Assembly (NCBI GenBank): GCA_016713325.1
Contig: JADJPJ010000043.1
Location: 40,149 to 104,148, forward strand
Direction of reading: 5' to 3'
DNA from: Candidatus Flexifilum affinis
Lineage (GTDB): Bacteria > Chloroflexota > Anaerolineae > Aggregatilineales > Phototrophicaceae
Length of the DNA stretch: 64,000 bases
Every line of letters starts with the position of its first letter. Position 1 is the first letter of the stretch. The translations under genes were made by a program, and so were the position numbers. Of the stretch, positions 1 to 9,035 are shown in pieces. The notes under the pieces are model-generated. The model had not been told where the DNA came from, did not search any database, and saw only the letters and a list, made by a program, of their open reading frames with translations.

Positions 1-1128
1 GCGCTGATCGGCGCGGAACGCTTCGATGACGCGGCAGAGGCCTACCAACGCTTTGGGAGTACGCTCGCCTACACCTTCGGCGCTTTCCGGTTGATGGAGG
101 CACTGCTGTTGCCGCTCTTCCGCGACGGGATCGACCAGCCGCCGGCGCTGAGCAGCCCGGACGACTGGAGCTACTTCGTCCGTGAACTGGGCTGGGCCTT
201 CAGCCGCCTGAGCCGTCTTGAAGAGGCGCTGGCGCTTGTAAGGTTGAATATTCGTATCGATTACGAGGCGCGCGACGCGCGTAACACAGCTGGGGCTCTG
301 CTCAGCTATGCATCCATCATGAGTGACCTGAACCGCCCCGGCGCCTCGGTCCGCGCAGCCGAACTGGAGCTGGCGCTGGCCGAGGCGGCAGGGGATGCTT
401 TCGAGGTGGCGATGGCGCGCTTGTTGCTGTTCGATCACTGCGCCGATGCCGGACGGGATGCCGAAGCGGAAGCTCATTGCGCCGAGTTCCTGGCGGTCCC
501 ATTTGTTCATAAGAGTGAGTATTGGTCAAACGAGGCCAAGCGCGGGCGCGTCCGCATGGTCCTGCGCCGCGGTGAGCCGGCGGCAGAAGCGCTAGAATCA
601 CTGCGGGTACACCCCATAGCCCTGCGCGAACTGCCTGTCCTGGCCGGGGAGGATGCCCTCAACCAGGGCGAGGCCGCCGCTGCTCGCGACCACTTCTCGG
701 ACGGGCTGGCCGGGGCGCGGACCGCTGATATTCCCTACCTGATTGCCTGGGCGGCGGGCGGCCTGGCGCGGGCACTGGCCCGCCTGGGCGAGACGACCGC
801 TGCCCGCCGCCTGCTGGACGAGGAGCCGATCGAAGATCTGCCGCGTGCCGAGACGTACCTGATCCTCTTGGGCGACGAGGGGGATCGTAAAAAGGCGCTG
901 GAACATGCCGTGAAGGCGCACAAGCGTGCCTGCGGCGACGGCGAGCCGTGGGTCCATCGCTGGGAACTGAACCGGGCGACGGCCGTCTTCACCGCCCTCG
1001 GCGAACCCGCTCCGCCCGTGCCCGTCTACGACGAGTCGGCGCGCGAGAAGATCCCCTACGAGGACGAGATCCGCGCCTGGATCGAAGAATTGAAGACGAA
1101 AAAGGACGGCGACTCCGGGGATTCGTAG
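1..1128 (+). CDS. Helical-repeat (TPR-like) protein, C-terminal part
   Basis: The frame is open from base 1, so the true start lies outside the window. An internal ATG at 91 exists, but the 30 codons before it have no stop and look like the same protein. 375 residues are visible, rich in Ala, Leu, Glu and Arg, with repeated helix pairs such as ALARLGETTAARRLLDEEP. This composition fits a TPR-like solenoid, either a free scaffold or the C-terminal half of a large regulator; which one cannot be decided here. No catalytic motif is seen. The acidic/basic tail (KKDGDSGDS) ends at a TAG that belongs to a GTAGGGGCGG palindromic repeat, so the repeat appears to define the C-terminus. Confidence 0.7.
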   Translation, partial: ALIGAERFDDAAEAYQRFGSTLAYTFGAFRLMEALLLPLFRDGIDQPPALSSPDDWSYFVRELGWAFSRLSRLEEALALVRLNIRIDYEARDARNTAGALLSYASIMSDLNRPGASVRAAELELALAEAAGDAFEVAMARLLLFDHCADAGRDAEAEAHCAEFLAVPFVHKSEYWSNEAKRGRVRMVLRRGEPAAEALESLRVHPIALRELPVLAGEDALNQGEAAAARDHFSDGLAGARTADIPYLIAWAAGGLARALARLGETTAARRLLDEEPIEDLPRAETYLILLGDEGDRKKALEHAVKAHKRACGDGEPWVHRWELNRATAVFTALGEPAPPVPVYDESAREKIPYEDEIRAWIEELKTKKDGDSGDS

Positions 1129-1148
1129 GGGCGGTTCGCGAACCGCCC
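1125..1148. repeat. GTAGGG palindromic repeat overlapping a stop codon
   Basis: GTAG followed by the perfect palindrome GGGCGGTTCGCGAACCGCCC (1129-1148). The TAG is the stop codon of the preceding gene. It is the first of many members of this family in the window. Confidence 0.85.
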
Positions 1149-1181
1149 GATTTGTGAACGGCCCGTCCGGCAGCGGCGGGC

Positions 1182-1722
1182 CGACGCGGGCACCCACGTC
1201 ACGTCCACAATCACCTGGAGGTGTAGGGACGCGCTACTGCGCGTCCGCCGGTGTCGGATAGCAAGAATGCTGTCCCTACGCTCGTCGGGGTGATCGATCA
1301 ATTGCCATCAGTCGGTTTCTCGCGTCTTTGGGGTAGCCGGAGAATTCTATTCTCCGGCGGCGTCGGCCTGGTTTCGAACACCCGCCACCATGAACGACGC
1401 GTAGGGGCGGTTCGCGAACCGCCCGATTTGTGAACGGCCCGTCCGCCGGTGTCGGACAGCAAGAATGCTGTCCCTACGCTCCTCGGGGTGATCGATCAAA
1501 TGCCATCAGTCGGTTTCTCGCGTCTCTGGTGGTAGCCGGAGAATTCTATTCTCCGGCGGCGTCGGCCTGGTTTCGAACACCCGCCACCATGAACAACGTG
1601 TAGGGGCGGTTCGCGAACCGCCCGATTTGTGAACGGCCCGTCCGCCGGTGTCGGACCTGCGCGGGCACCCACATCACGTCCACAATCACGGGGGTGTAGG
1701 GACGCGCTACTGCGCGTCCGCC
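1182..1722. repeat. Nested direct and tandem repeat block filling a 620-bp intergenic region
   Basis: The 1129-1751 gap contains no convincing gene. A 198-bp unit occurs twice in tandem (1243-1440 and 1441-1639). Each unit carries a CCGGAGAATTCTATTCTCCGG-type hairpin and one GGGCGGTTCGCGAACCGCCC palindrome. The tandem is bracketed by a direct repeat of about 68 bp (1182-1250 and 1656-1722) that contains GCGGGCACCCAC and the hairpin GGACGCGCTACTGCGCGTCC. The two units differ at only a few bases, suggesting a recent duplication or ongoing conversion. Confidence 0.85.
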
Positions 1723-1751
1723 GGCGGCGCATCGCTGACATCGCCCAGGCC

Positions 1752-2585
1752 TCACACCCCCTTCTGCGCCGGCTCGACCATCAGCGCATAAGCAATATAC
1801 GCCTGCGGGCTGCCCGGCGGAAGCTGGATGGTCAGCGGGCGGTCGCTGCTGCCAAAGATGAAGGGGAAGGTCATGGTGTCCCCACAGCGCAGGGAGGGGT
1901 TGTCGATGCTGCCCCAGCGGACGGCCTCGGCGCTGGCGCCGTCGCACTCCAGGCGGAGCGTGAATTCGCGGAAGTTGTTGGGTGGTGAGGTGTACAGATT
2001 GATCACCCGCACCCAGACCAGATCCTCCGGGTCGCCGCCCGGCGTGCTGATCCACTCGCGGAACACCCCCGCGCCGTCGCGATCCACGGCAATGACGTGG
2101 GCCGGCGCATCCGGCGGGGCATCGGGCACGAGCGGGTTGCGCACCGCCGGCAGGCCGTTGCAGTCGCCGGCCAGCAGCGCCTCGCTTTCGACGATCCAGC
2201 CACGCCGCTCGGCAAAACCGACCGCGTACCAGGCGGGCTGGGTGGTGGTCCGGCCCAGGGCTTGCACGCCGCCACCGGCCAGCAGCAGCCCGAGCGGGGC
2301 GAAGCCATCGTCCGGCGCGCTGCGGATCAGCAGGTCGGCGCTGGCGGGGTTGGTCACCTGGCAGTTGATGGCCTGCATGGGGGTGTCGACGTACTGCGGT
2401 TGGGGCGTGGCGACCGGGGCCAGCGGCGTGACGGCGATCGGGGAGGCGGAGATGGCAGGCCCGCTGGGCAGGGCGCCGATCACCGCGAAGAGCACCACGG
2501 CGGCGCCAAACCCCACAAGTGACGCGAGCGGAAGCGCGATCAACGAGAAAAGTGGGGGTGAATTTGTCCTGCGTGCGCTTTGCAT
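1752..2585 (-). CDS. Membrane-anchored protein with SH3b-like domain
   Basis: 277 residues. I chose the ATG at 2585 because a GGGGAG ribosome site sits 7-8 bases upstream; an in-frame ATG at 2630 has no such site. Residues about 12-39 form one hydrophobic helix (anchor or uncleaved signal), followed by a Pro/Thr-rich linker. Residues about 80-135 (ADLLIRSAPDDGFAPLG, then WYAVGFAERRGWIVES) resemble a bacterial SH3 domain: the RSAP start and GWI end are typical. The C-terminal part is beta-rich with paired cysteines. It is probably exported and faces outward. I cannot name its partner; it stands alone, facing away from the downstream DNA-repair gene. Confidence 0.7.
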   Translation of the reverse strand: MQSARRTNSPPLFSLIALPLASLVGFGAAVVLFAVIGALPSGPAISASPIAVTPLAPVATPQPQYVDTPMQAINCQVTNPASADLLIRSAPDDGFAPLGLLLAGGGVQALGRTTTQPAWYAVGFAERRGWIVESEALLAGDCNGLPAVRNPLVPDAPPDAPAHVIAVDRDGAGVFREWISTPGGDPEDLVWVRVINLYTSPPNNFREFTLRLECDGASAEAVRWGSIDNPSLRCGDTMTFPFIFGSSDRPLTIQLPPGSPQAYIAYALMVEPAQKGV

Positions 2586-3032
2586 GATGGAACTCCCCGT
2601 AAGGTCTATTTCGCCGGACCCGTCTGCCATCCGACAATTTCAGCATACCGCGCCCGCCGAAAGAATCATGGGCGGCCCCACCACGCCGGGAGTACGCCCC
2701 CGACACGTTTCCTGCACGGCAACCCTACGGAGGGGAATACGGTCCCCTCGTCATCGCGTCAGGTTCGCCCGTCAGAATGTGAGGGGTGAAACGAATCGTA
2801 GGGGCGCATCCCGATGCGCCCGAGGTGGCGGGCGGCCCGCGAAGGGCGGTTCGCGAACCGCCCCTACGCCAGACGATTTGACGTGGTTGCCCTCAATCTC
2901 CCCAGGCAACCCACCGCAAACCGGCACTGCCTGTGTTATAGTTAGACTCCAATTGCGAACAAATGGTTCTCTGCCGCCACGGCGAGTCTGAGCGGCGAGA
3001 TCCGTGGAAATGACCGGAAGGAAGGCCGCGCC
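2586..3032. other. Intergenic region with two facing GTAGGG palindromes
   Basis: 447 bp between divergent genes. Up to about 2790 I see nothing distinct. Then come GTAGGGGCGCATC...GATGCGCCC (stem 2802-2810/2813-2821) and, in the opposite orientation, GGGCGGTTCGCGAACCGCCC (2844-2863) followed by CTACG. A GGAAGGAAGG ribosome site for the next gene lies at about 3016-3025. Confidence 0.7.
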
Positions 3033-3872
3033 ATGGCGGATGACCGAATAGTGACCCTCGAGCAAATTGCCTCGCGGGGGCGCGTCCGTACCCGGTGCGA
3101 CCTCTACAAGAGCCGGACCAATGCCGTCCCCGGCGCCGGCGACCCCCATGCCGAGATCCTGTTCATCGGCGAGGGCCCCGGCCTCAACGAAGACAAGCAG
3201 GGTCTGCCGTTCGTCGGCCGGTCGGGGGATCTGCTGGTCAAAATGCTCAAGATGATCGGCCTGACGCGCGACAAAGTCTTCATCACCAACGTCGTGAAGT
3301 GCCGCCCGCCGGAAAACCGCGACCCCACGCCGCTGGAGATCGAGACCTGCCGGCCCTACCTGGAAGGGCAGCAGGGGGCGATCGACCCGCTGGTGATCGT
3401 GACGCTGGGGCGCTTCAGCATGGCGCGCTACTTCCCGAACGGCAAGATCACCCAGATCCACGGCGAGCCGAAATTCGACGACCGCCGCGCCTATATTCCC
3501 CTGTTCCACCCGGCGGCGATCCTGCGCAATCCCACGCTCGAACCGGCCATGGAAGCCGACTTCCTGCGCATCATCAACGTGCTGACCAGGGTCCGCGAGA
3601 TGCGCGCCCAGGGCAAGCTGAAGGGCGAGACATCCGTCGGGGGCGGTGCGGACGCCACCAAAGAGGCGCCGGCCCCGTCGTCCGCGGCGCAGCCGTCGGT
3701 CCCCTGGGATACCGCGCCCTCCGCTGGGTCGGCTTCCGAGCCGGAGCCACATGCGGAAGAGGCCGCCTCGCCCGACGACGCGCCAACAGGCGCAACCGAC
3801 GCACCAGCCGATGACGCGTCGCACAATTCCGCGCAGGACGATCAGACGCCCCGCCAGCTTTCGCTGTTTTAA
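3033..3872 (+). CDS. Uracil-DNA glycosylase, family 4
   Basis: 279 residues; start supported by GGAAGG about 10 bases upstream. The enzyme excises uracil from DNA in base-excision repair. Family-4 motifs are clear: GEGPGLNEDKQGLPFVG (46-62), TNVVKCRPPENRDP (85-98) and the HPAAILRN motif near residue 160. Family-4 enzymes hold a 4Fe-4S cluster with four cysteines. Here C22, C90 and C106 are present, but the position three before C22, normally the first Cys of a CxxC, is Arg19 (CGT, one base from TGT). After about residue 190 the protein continues as an Ala/Pro/Ser/Asp-rich disordered tail of some 85 residues ending in QLSLF, which resembles a clamp-binding (PIP-like) peptide; that last point is inference. 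Confidence 0.9.
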   Translation: MADDRIVTLEQIASRGRVRTRCDLYKSRTNAVPGAGDPHAEILFIGEGPGLNEDKQGLPFVGRSGDLLVKMLKMIGLTRDKVFITNVVKCRPPENRDPTPLEIETCRPYLEGQQGAIDPLVIVTLGRFSMARYFPNGKITQIHGEPKFDDRRAYIPLFHPAAILRNPTLEPAMEADFLRIINVLTRVREMRAQGKLKGETSVGGGADATKEAPAPSSAAQPSVPWDTAPSAGSASEPEPHAEEAASPDDAPTGATDAPADDASHNSAQDDQTPRQLSLF

Positions 3873-3945
3873 ACCGAACCGTGCCCCCCGTCCGGCTCCG
3901 TTGAGCTGGACGGGGGGCGTTTGTATCTACCTGAAAGTGAAGCCT

Positions 3946-6162
3946 ATGCCCGCCCGAATGTATCTGTCGCTGATCTTCCACAACCACCAGCCGGTGGGAA
4001 ACTTCGAGAACGTCTTCGCCGAGGGATACGACAAGGCCTACCTGCCGCTGGTCGCGCTGCTCGAACGGCACCCGAAGGTGCGCGCGGCCATGCATTTCAC
4101 CGGCCCCCTGCGCGACTGGATTCTAGACAAGCGTCCCGACTTCCTGCCGCGCGTCAGGGCGCTGGTGGCGCGCGGGCAGCTCGAGATCCTGGGCGGCGGC
4201 TACTACGAGCCGGTGCTGACCATGCTCTCGGACGAGGACAAGATCGGGCAGATGAACATGATGAGCGCCGCCGTTCAGGCCGATTTCGGCGCGCGCCCGG
4301 CCGGCATGTGGCTGGCCGAGCGGGTGTGGGAGCCGTCGCTGGCCCGCCCGATCGCCCAGGCCGGGCTGAAGTACGCCATGGTCGACGACACGCACTTCAA
4401 CTTCGCGGGCTACAAGGACGACGACCTGTTCGGCTACTACGTGACCGAAGAACAGGGCTACCCGCTCAACCTGTTCGCCTCCTCGAAGGATCTGCGCTAC
4501 CTGTTTCCCTGGAAGCCGGTCGAGGAGACCATCGGCTGGCTGCGTCGCAAGGCCGACCAGTTGAGCGGTGACCCGACCGCCCCGCCGCCGCTGGCCCTGA
4601 TGGGCGACGACGGCGAGAAGTTCGGCATGTGGCCCGGCACGTGGGATCACTGCTGGACCAACGGCTACATGGATCGCTTCTTCGAGGCGGTGGCGGCCAA
4701 CGCCGACTGGCTGGAGACGATCACCCCTGGCGACTACCTGAGCCGCTTCCCGGCGCGCGGGCGGGCCTATCTGCCCACGGCCAGCTACATGGAAATGACC
4801 GAGTGGGCGCTGCCGGCCGAGCGCATGCACGAGCTGACGACGCTGCGGCGCGACATCGACCGCGAGATCGACTCCAAGCAGTGGAGCGATCCCGGCCGTG
4901 CCGACTATCTGCGAGCGCTGCTGCGCAGCATGCGCGGCGGGTTCTGGCGCGGCTTCCTGGCCAAGTACCCGGAGGTCAACCAGATGCAGAAGCGGGCGGC
5001 CTACACCAGCAGTCGCCTGCACGCCGTCGCGGAGAATGGCATTCGCAATGAAGGGCTGCGCCGCGTCTGGGCCGCCCAGTGCAACTGCGCCTACTGGCAC
5101 GGCGTCTTCGGCGGGACGTACCTGTTCCACATCCGCGCCGCCAACTACGCCAACATCCTGGAGGCGGAAGCGCTGCTGGCCAAGGACAAGATTCAGGTCG
5201 AGCAGTGCGACTTCGACCTGGACAGCCGCGAGGATGTGGTGGTCAACGGCAGCCCATTCTCGCTGATCCTCGCCCCGGCCGCCGGCGGAGCGCTGGTCGA
5301 GTGGGATGATCTGCCGAGCCGAAGCAACCTGCTCAACATCATGTCGCGGCGGCGCGAGGGCTATCACTACGCGCTGGAGGCGGCGGCCGCGCGCAGCGAC
5401 GTGATCACGCCGGAGATGCCGCAGTGGCACGCCATCGAGAACGTGCATACCACCTGGGTGCGTGCCAAACGCCTGGGGCTGGAGCGCGAGCTGGTGGTCG
5501 ACTGGCACCGGCGGGCCGGGTTCATCGACCACTTCCTGGGCGAAGATGCCGCGCTTGACGGCTTCCGGCGCGCCACCTACGACGAGGCGGGCGACTTCGT
5601 GCTGGGCAGCTACACGACGGCGGTCATCGCCACGCCGGAGCGCTGCGAGATCGCCCTCCAGCGCGACGGGCATGTCTGGGTGACCGGCGCCGATCCGTCC
5701 TCGCGGTCGCATCAGGCCGTGCGCGTCGAGAAGCGCTTCGTCATGGCCGCCGGCGAGCGCGCCTTCCAGGTCGAATACACCGTCACCAGCCTGGCCGAGG
5801 TCCCGCTCAAGCTGCGCTTTGGCGTCGAGACGGCCTATGGTCTGGAGGGCGGCGATACCGAAGCCTGCTACCTGTCCCTGCCCAACGGCGAGGTGACCGG
5901 TCTGGGCATGGCGGCGGCGTCAGACGCCGTGAGCCACTACCGGATCGGCACGCAGATCCGCCACCTGGAAGTGGTGGTGCAGTCGCGGCAGAGCGGCGAA
6001 CTCTGGCGCTTCCCGCTCGCGCCGGTGTCGATGAGCGAAGCCGGCTTCGAGCAGGTCTACCAGGGAACGGTCTTCCTGCACCTCTTCCCGATCACGCTGG
6101 CCCCCGGCGCCTCCTGGACCAACACTTTCCGCCTGCTGGTCAAGGATCTGCCGGTGGGGTGA
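3946..6162 (+). CDS. GH57 alpha-amylase / 4-alpha-glucanotransferase
   Basis: 738 residues from the ATG at 3946; the frame runs open further upstream but that part is low-complexity Arg/Pro. The product would cleave or transfer alpha-1,4-glucan chains. GH57 region 1 is HNHQP (12-16). The nucleophile is E125 in LAERVWEP and the acid/base Asp is in GDDGEKFG (220-227); both positions match the Glu/Asp pair of the Thermococcus 4-alpha-glucanotransferase. The remaining 450 residues fit the central and C-terminal beta domains of that subgroup. No signal peptide, so cytoplasmic. It follows the glycosylase gene by 73 bp on the same strand, but functionally belongs with the sugar operon downstream. 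Confidence 0.9.
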   Translation: MPARMYLSLIFHNHQPVGNFENVFAEGYDKAYLPLVALLERHPKVRAAMHFTGPLRDWILDKRPDFLPRVRALVARGQLEILGGGYYEPVLTMLSDEDKIGQMNMMSAAVQADFGARPAGMWLAERVWEPSLARPIAQAGLKYAMVDDTHFNFAGYKDDDLFGYYVTEEQGYPLNLFASSKDLRYLFPWKPVEETIGWLRRKADQLSGDPTAPPPLALMGDDGEKFGMWPGTWDHCWTNGYMDRFFEAVAANADWLETITPGDYLSRFPARGRAYLPTASYMEMTEWALPAERMHELTTLRRDIDREIDSKQWSDPGRADYLRALLRSMRGGFWRGFLAKYPEVNQMQKRAAYTSSRLHAVAENGIRNEGLRRVWAAQCNCAYWHGVFGGTYLFHIRAANYANILEAEALLAKDKIQVEQCDFDLDSREDVVVNGSPFSLILAPAAGGALVEWDDLPSRSNLLNIMSRRREGYHYALEAAAARSDVITPEMPQWHAIENVHTTWVRAKRLGLERELVVDWHRRAGFIDHFLGEDAALDGFRRATYDEAGDFVLGSYTTAVIATPERCEIALQRDGHVWVTGADPSSRSHQAVRVEKRFVMAAGERAFQVEYTVTSLAEVPLKLRFGVETAYGLEGGDTEACYLSLPNGEVTGLGMAAASDAVSHYRIGTQIRHLEVVVQSRQSGELWRFPLAPVSMSEAGFEQVYQGTVFLHLFPITLAPGASWTNTFRLLVKDLPVG

Positions 6163-6622
6163 GGGGGAGAGCAGTGCTGAGTGCCAAGGACTGAGTGCTG
6201 AGAAGAAACGAGGCATGAGAGATGAGAAACGAGGAAAACGCCGGGGAGGGGATGCCGTAGGGGCGGACCGGCGTGTCCGCCATATGCACCAGGATAAGGG
6301 TTGCGGGGGCCGCCACGATGGATTCGGCGCGGTCGTCCGCCCTTGAAACCCCGCCCCTGGCTGCTTTCGCTCGACGCCTCCTCCTGGCGGGTAAACCCAA
6401 GATGACCGTTGTCGCTGCCGTCATGCGCAAGCTGCTCCTGCTCGCCTTTGCTGTCTTGCGTTCCGGGCGGCCTCTCGATCCTAATCATGCCCATCCTTTG
6501 GCCTCTACCCCTTGACTTTCATCACGGTATCTACCCCCGACAGGATTTCTCTGGTTGACCTTATGGCAAAGTGGGAGATGCGTGAGCGAGCGTTTGTTCA
6601 CACTCTGTGACTAACGACAGGC
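6163..6622. repeat. Intergenic region with purine-rich repeat and palindrome
   Basis: 460 bp. 6165-6238 is a purine-rich run of degenerate GAGTGCTGAG and ATGAGAAACGAGG units, related to runs at 22331-22440 and 28118-28158. A GTAGGG palindrome follows (GCGGAC/GTCCGC at 6263-6280). The rest, including an 80-codon open frame at 6273-6515, shows no homology or ribosome site I would trust. Confidence 0.6.
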
Positions 6623-7651
6623 CTATTGGGGGGCAACACGCGCGACAGAGGCACGCTCCACCAGTTGAGTGGCGAACATGTGTTCCTTCTCAGCGGACTT
6701 GCCATCCATAATCTCCAGGAGGAGCCGGGTGGCGTACTGGGCTTTTTCGAAGGTCGGCTGGGCGACGGTGGTCAGGGGCGGATTGAGCCAGCGCGCCAGG
6801 GGCAGGTCGTCGTAGCCGACGATGGAAAGCTGCGCGGGCACCTGGATGCCGAGTTCGACGGCCGCGTCGATGGCCCCCGCCGCGATGATATCGGCCATGG
6901 CCACGACGGCCGTTGGCTTCCAGCGCGCGAGCTGCTTCATCGCCTGATAGCCGCCCGCCTGGGTGCAGGGGCATTCGACCAGTCGCACCGTCTTCTGATC
7001 GATATCCAGGCCGAACTCGTTCAGAGCACGCCGGTAGCCCTGGACACGGTAGGCAATCGTGCCGACGTATTCCTCGAAGTGGCCGTGCTTGCCCGACTGA
7101 ATGCCCAGGATAGCAATGCGCCGGTGGCCGTTGGCCAGCACGTGGTACATGGCTTCGTAGGCGCCGGCGCTGTCGTCGATATTGACGCAGGCGGCGCCGA
7201 CATACGGCTCGCTGTCCACCATCACGTAGGGAATTTCACGCTTGTCCAGCAGAAGGACGGTCGATTTGTAATGCTCCAGGCCAATGGTCAGGAAGCCATC
7301 GACGACGGCATGAGAGACGGCGTGGCGCATGCTGCCCAGGAGCGGCGAGACCAGGACCAGATTGTAGCCGTGTTCGTCGCAGACGTGGCCCACACCGCGC
7401 AGGAGTTCGAGGGTATAGAGATTTTTGAGGATCTCCTGAAGCGGCTGAGGAAACAGCATGCCCAGATTGCCGGTCCGCTTGCTGGTCATGCTGCGCGCGA
7501 GGGGGTTGGGCATGTAGCCCAGTTCGTCCGCGACGGCCAGAATGCGCTGGACGGTTTCCTGGGGCAGGCGTGAGGGGTCGTTGAAGGCAAACGACACCGA
7601 GGTTTTGCTCACCCCTGCCCGCTCGGCAATGTCACGTATTGTGGGTTTCAC
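6623..7651 (-). CDS. LacI-family sugar operon repressor (operon 1)
   Basis: 342 residues starting with GTG at 7651. Residues 2-50 are a LacI helix-turn-helix (TIRDIAERAGVSKTSVSFAF) followed by the hinge helix; residues 60-340 are a periplasmic-binding-protein-like effector domain. It is the last gene of sugar operon 1. Its start overlaps the end of the GH13 gene by 20 bp, and the ribosome site is poor, so translation is probably coupled. The likely target is the perfect 25-bp palindrome at 12085-12109 at the operon promoter, giving autoregulated, sugar-inducible expression. The effector is inferred to be a malto-oligosaccharide from the adjacent GH13 enzyme. Confidence 0.92.
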   Translation of the reverse strand: MKPTIRDIAERAGVSKTSVSFAFNDPSRLPQETVQRILAVADELGYMPNPLARSMTSKRTGNLGMLFPQPLQEILKNLYTLELLRGVGHVCDEHGYNLVLVSPLLGSMRHAVSHAVVDGFLTIGLEHYKSTVLLLDKREIPYVMVDSEPYVGAACVNIDDSAGAYEAMYHVLANGHRRIAILGIQSGKHGHFEEYVGTIAYRVQGYRRALNEFGLDIDQKTVRLVECPCTQAGGYQAMKQLARWKPTAVVAMADIIAAGAIDAAVELGIQVPAQLSIVGYDDLPLARWLNPPLTTVAQPTFEKAQYATRLLLEIMDGKSAEKEHMFATQLVERASVARVAPQ

Positions 7652-9035
7652 CCTGAGTATCCGTTATGAGTACATACACAGACCGTGAACGCAGCGGCAA
7701 TAAGCTGATCATACCGTCTTCCGCCGAAATACGCGCGTTCGTGATGGCGTCACGCCAGTGCGTGGCGCCAGACACCTCTCCGACCGGGATGCGCAGGGAG
7801 GGCTGTTCCATGCGCGGGTTCAGGATGACGACGACCGCATCGTCTTCATAGGTGCGGGCATAGGCGTAGACGCCGTTGAAGGTGCGCAGCGTCCGGACAT
7901 CGCCCAGGCGCAGGGCGGGGTGCTCGCGACGCAGGCGGGTCAGCGTGCAGGTGGCGTCGAAAAGGGTCCGGTTCCAGCGATCCTCGCGCCAGATCATGGG
8001 CCGGCGGCAGTCGGGATCGTTCTCGCCCTCCATGCCGATCTCGTCGCCATAGTAGATCATCGGCACGCCGGGCAGCGTCATCTGCAACGCGAGGGCGATC
8101 AGATGCCGGCCGGTATCGCCCTTGCAGAGCGTGTGGATGCGCGGCGTGTCATGGCATCCGAGCAGCGTCAGGTGATACGGCGCCGTCTCGCCATGCTCGC
8201 TGAGGAGCTGGCGCACCTCGTAATCGAAGTCTTCGGCATCCATGTGGTCGAAGACGGCGTAGTCCAGGATGTTGGCACGCAGGCGGTAGTTCATCACCCC
8301 ATGCACGCGGTCGCCCTTGAGCCAGTCGCGCGTGCCGCGCCAGACTTCGGCCACCAGGTAGGAGTCGGGATTCAGACCGAGGACGGTGTCCTTGAAGGCC
8401 TGCCAGAAGGGTCCTTCCACCTTCCAGGGGACGTCGAGCCGCCAACCGTCGATGCCCAGAGCGCCCCAGTAGCGCGCCACCTCTAACACGTAGGCCAGGA
8501 CCTCGGGGTTATTGGTGTTGAGCTTGGGCAGGAAAGGCGCGCCGCCGCAGGTCTGGTACGAGGGCGGATCGAACTGAATGGGATAAGAGTCGACGATGAA
8601 CCAATCCCAGTAGCGGGAAGCCGGCCCGTGCTCGAGCACATCCTGAAACGCCCAGAAGCCATCGCCACAGTGGTTGAAGACGGCATCGAGGACCAGGCGG
8701 ACCTGCGCGTCGTGGAGCGTCGACACCAGATGCCTGAACGTGTCGAGCGTGCCGAACGCCGGATCGATGCTGAGGTAATCCTGCGTATCGTATTTGTGAT
8801 TGGTGGCGGCGGCGAAGATCGGCGTCAGATAGAGGGCATTCACCCCCAGGCGCTGAAAATGGTCCGCATGCTGGGCAATCCCGGCCAGGTCGCCACCGAA
8901 GAAGTTTTCGCGCGTGGGCATGTCCTCGTCCCAGCTTGCGCTGCCCGGCGGATCGTTGCTCGGGTCGCCGTTGGCGAAGCGCTCCGGGAAGATCTGGTAG
9001 AAGATGGCGTCGCGAATCCAGGTGGGCGCGTTCAT
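7632..9035 (-). CDS. GH13 alpha-glycosidase (cyclomaltodextrinase/neopullulanase-like)
   Basis: 467 residues, ATG at 9035 with AGGAG 7 bases upstream. The catalytic barrel is complete: DAVFNH (117-122), nucleophile D201 in GWRLDVPW, acid/base E230 in YLVAEVW, and D296 in GCHDTPRI. No signal peptide, and it lacks the N-terminal immunoglobulin-like domain of typical about 580-residue cyclomaltodextrinases, so it is a short intracellular type. It would hydrolyse malto-oligosaccharides imported by the ABC transporter encoded just upstream. ATG and the preceding permease stop overlap as ATGA (9032-9035). Confidence 0.92.
   Translation of the reverse strand: MNAPTWIRDAIFYQIFPERFANGDPSNDPPGSASWDEDMPTRENFFGGDLAGIAQHADHFQRLGVNALYLTPIFAAATNHKYDTQDYLSIDPAFGTLDTFRHLVSTLHDAQVRLVLDAVFNHCGDGFWAFQDVLEHGPASRYWDWFIVDSYPIQFDPPSYQTCGGAPFLPKLNTNNPEVLAYVLEVARYWGALGIDGWRLDVPWKVEGPFWQAFKDTVLGLNPDSYLVAEVWRGTRDWLKGDRVHGVMNYRLRANILDYAVFDHMDAEDFDYEVRQLLSEHGETAPYHLTLLGCHDTPRIHTLCKGDTGRHLIALALQMTLPGVPMIYYGDEIGMEGENDPDCRRPMIWREDRWNRTLFDATCTLTRLRREHPALRLGDVRTLRTFNGVYAYARTYEDDAVVVILNPRMEQPSLRIPVGEVSGATHWRDAITNARISAEDGMISLLPLRSRSVYVLITDTQGETHNT

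Noticed and set aside
1370..1395. tRNA-like GGTTTCGAACACCCGCCACC stretch in the tandem repeats
   Set aside because: It mimics a T-loop and acceptor end, but no D-arm, anticodon arm of the right size or matching 5' acceptor strand is present.
6273..6515. 80-codon open frame between GH57 and LacI genes
   Set aside because: It begins inside a GTAGGG palindrome, has no ribosome site and no recognisable similarity; there are competing frames on the other strand.
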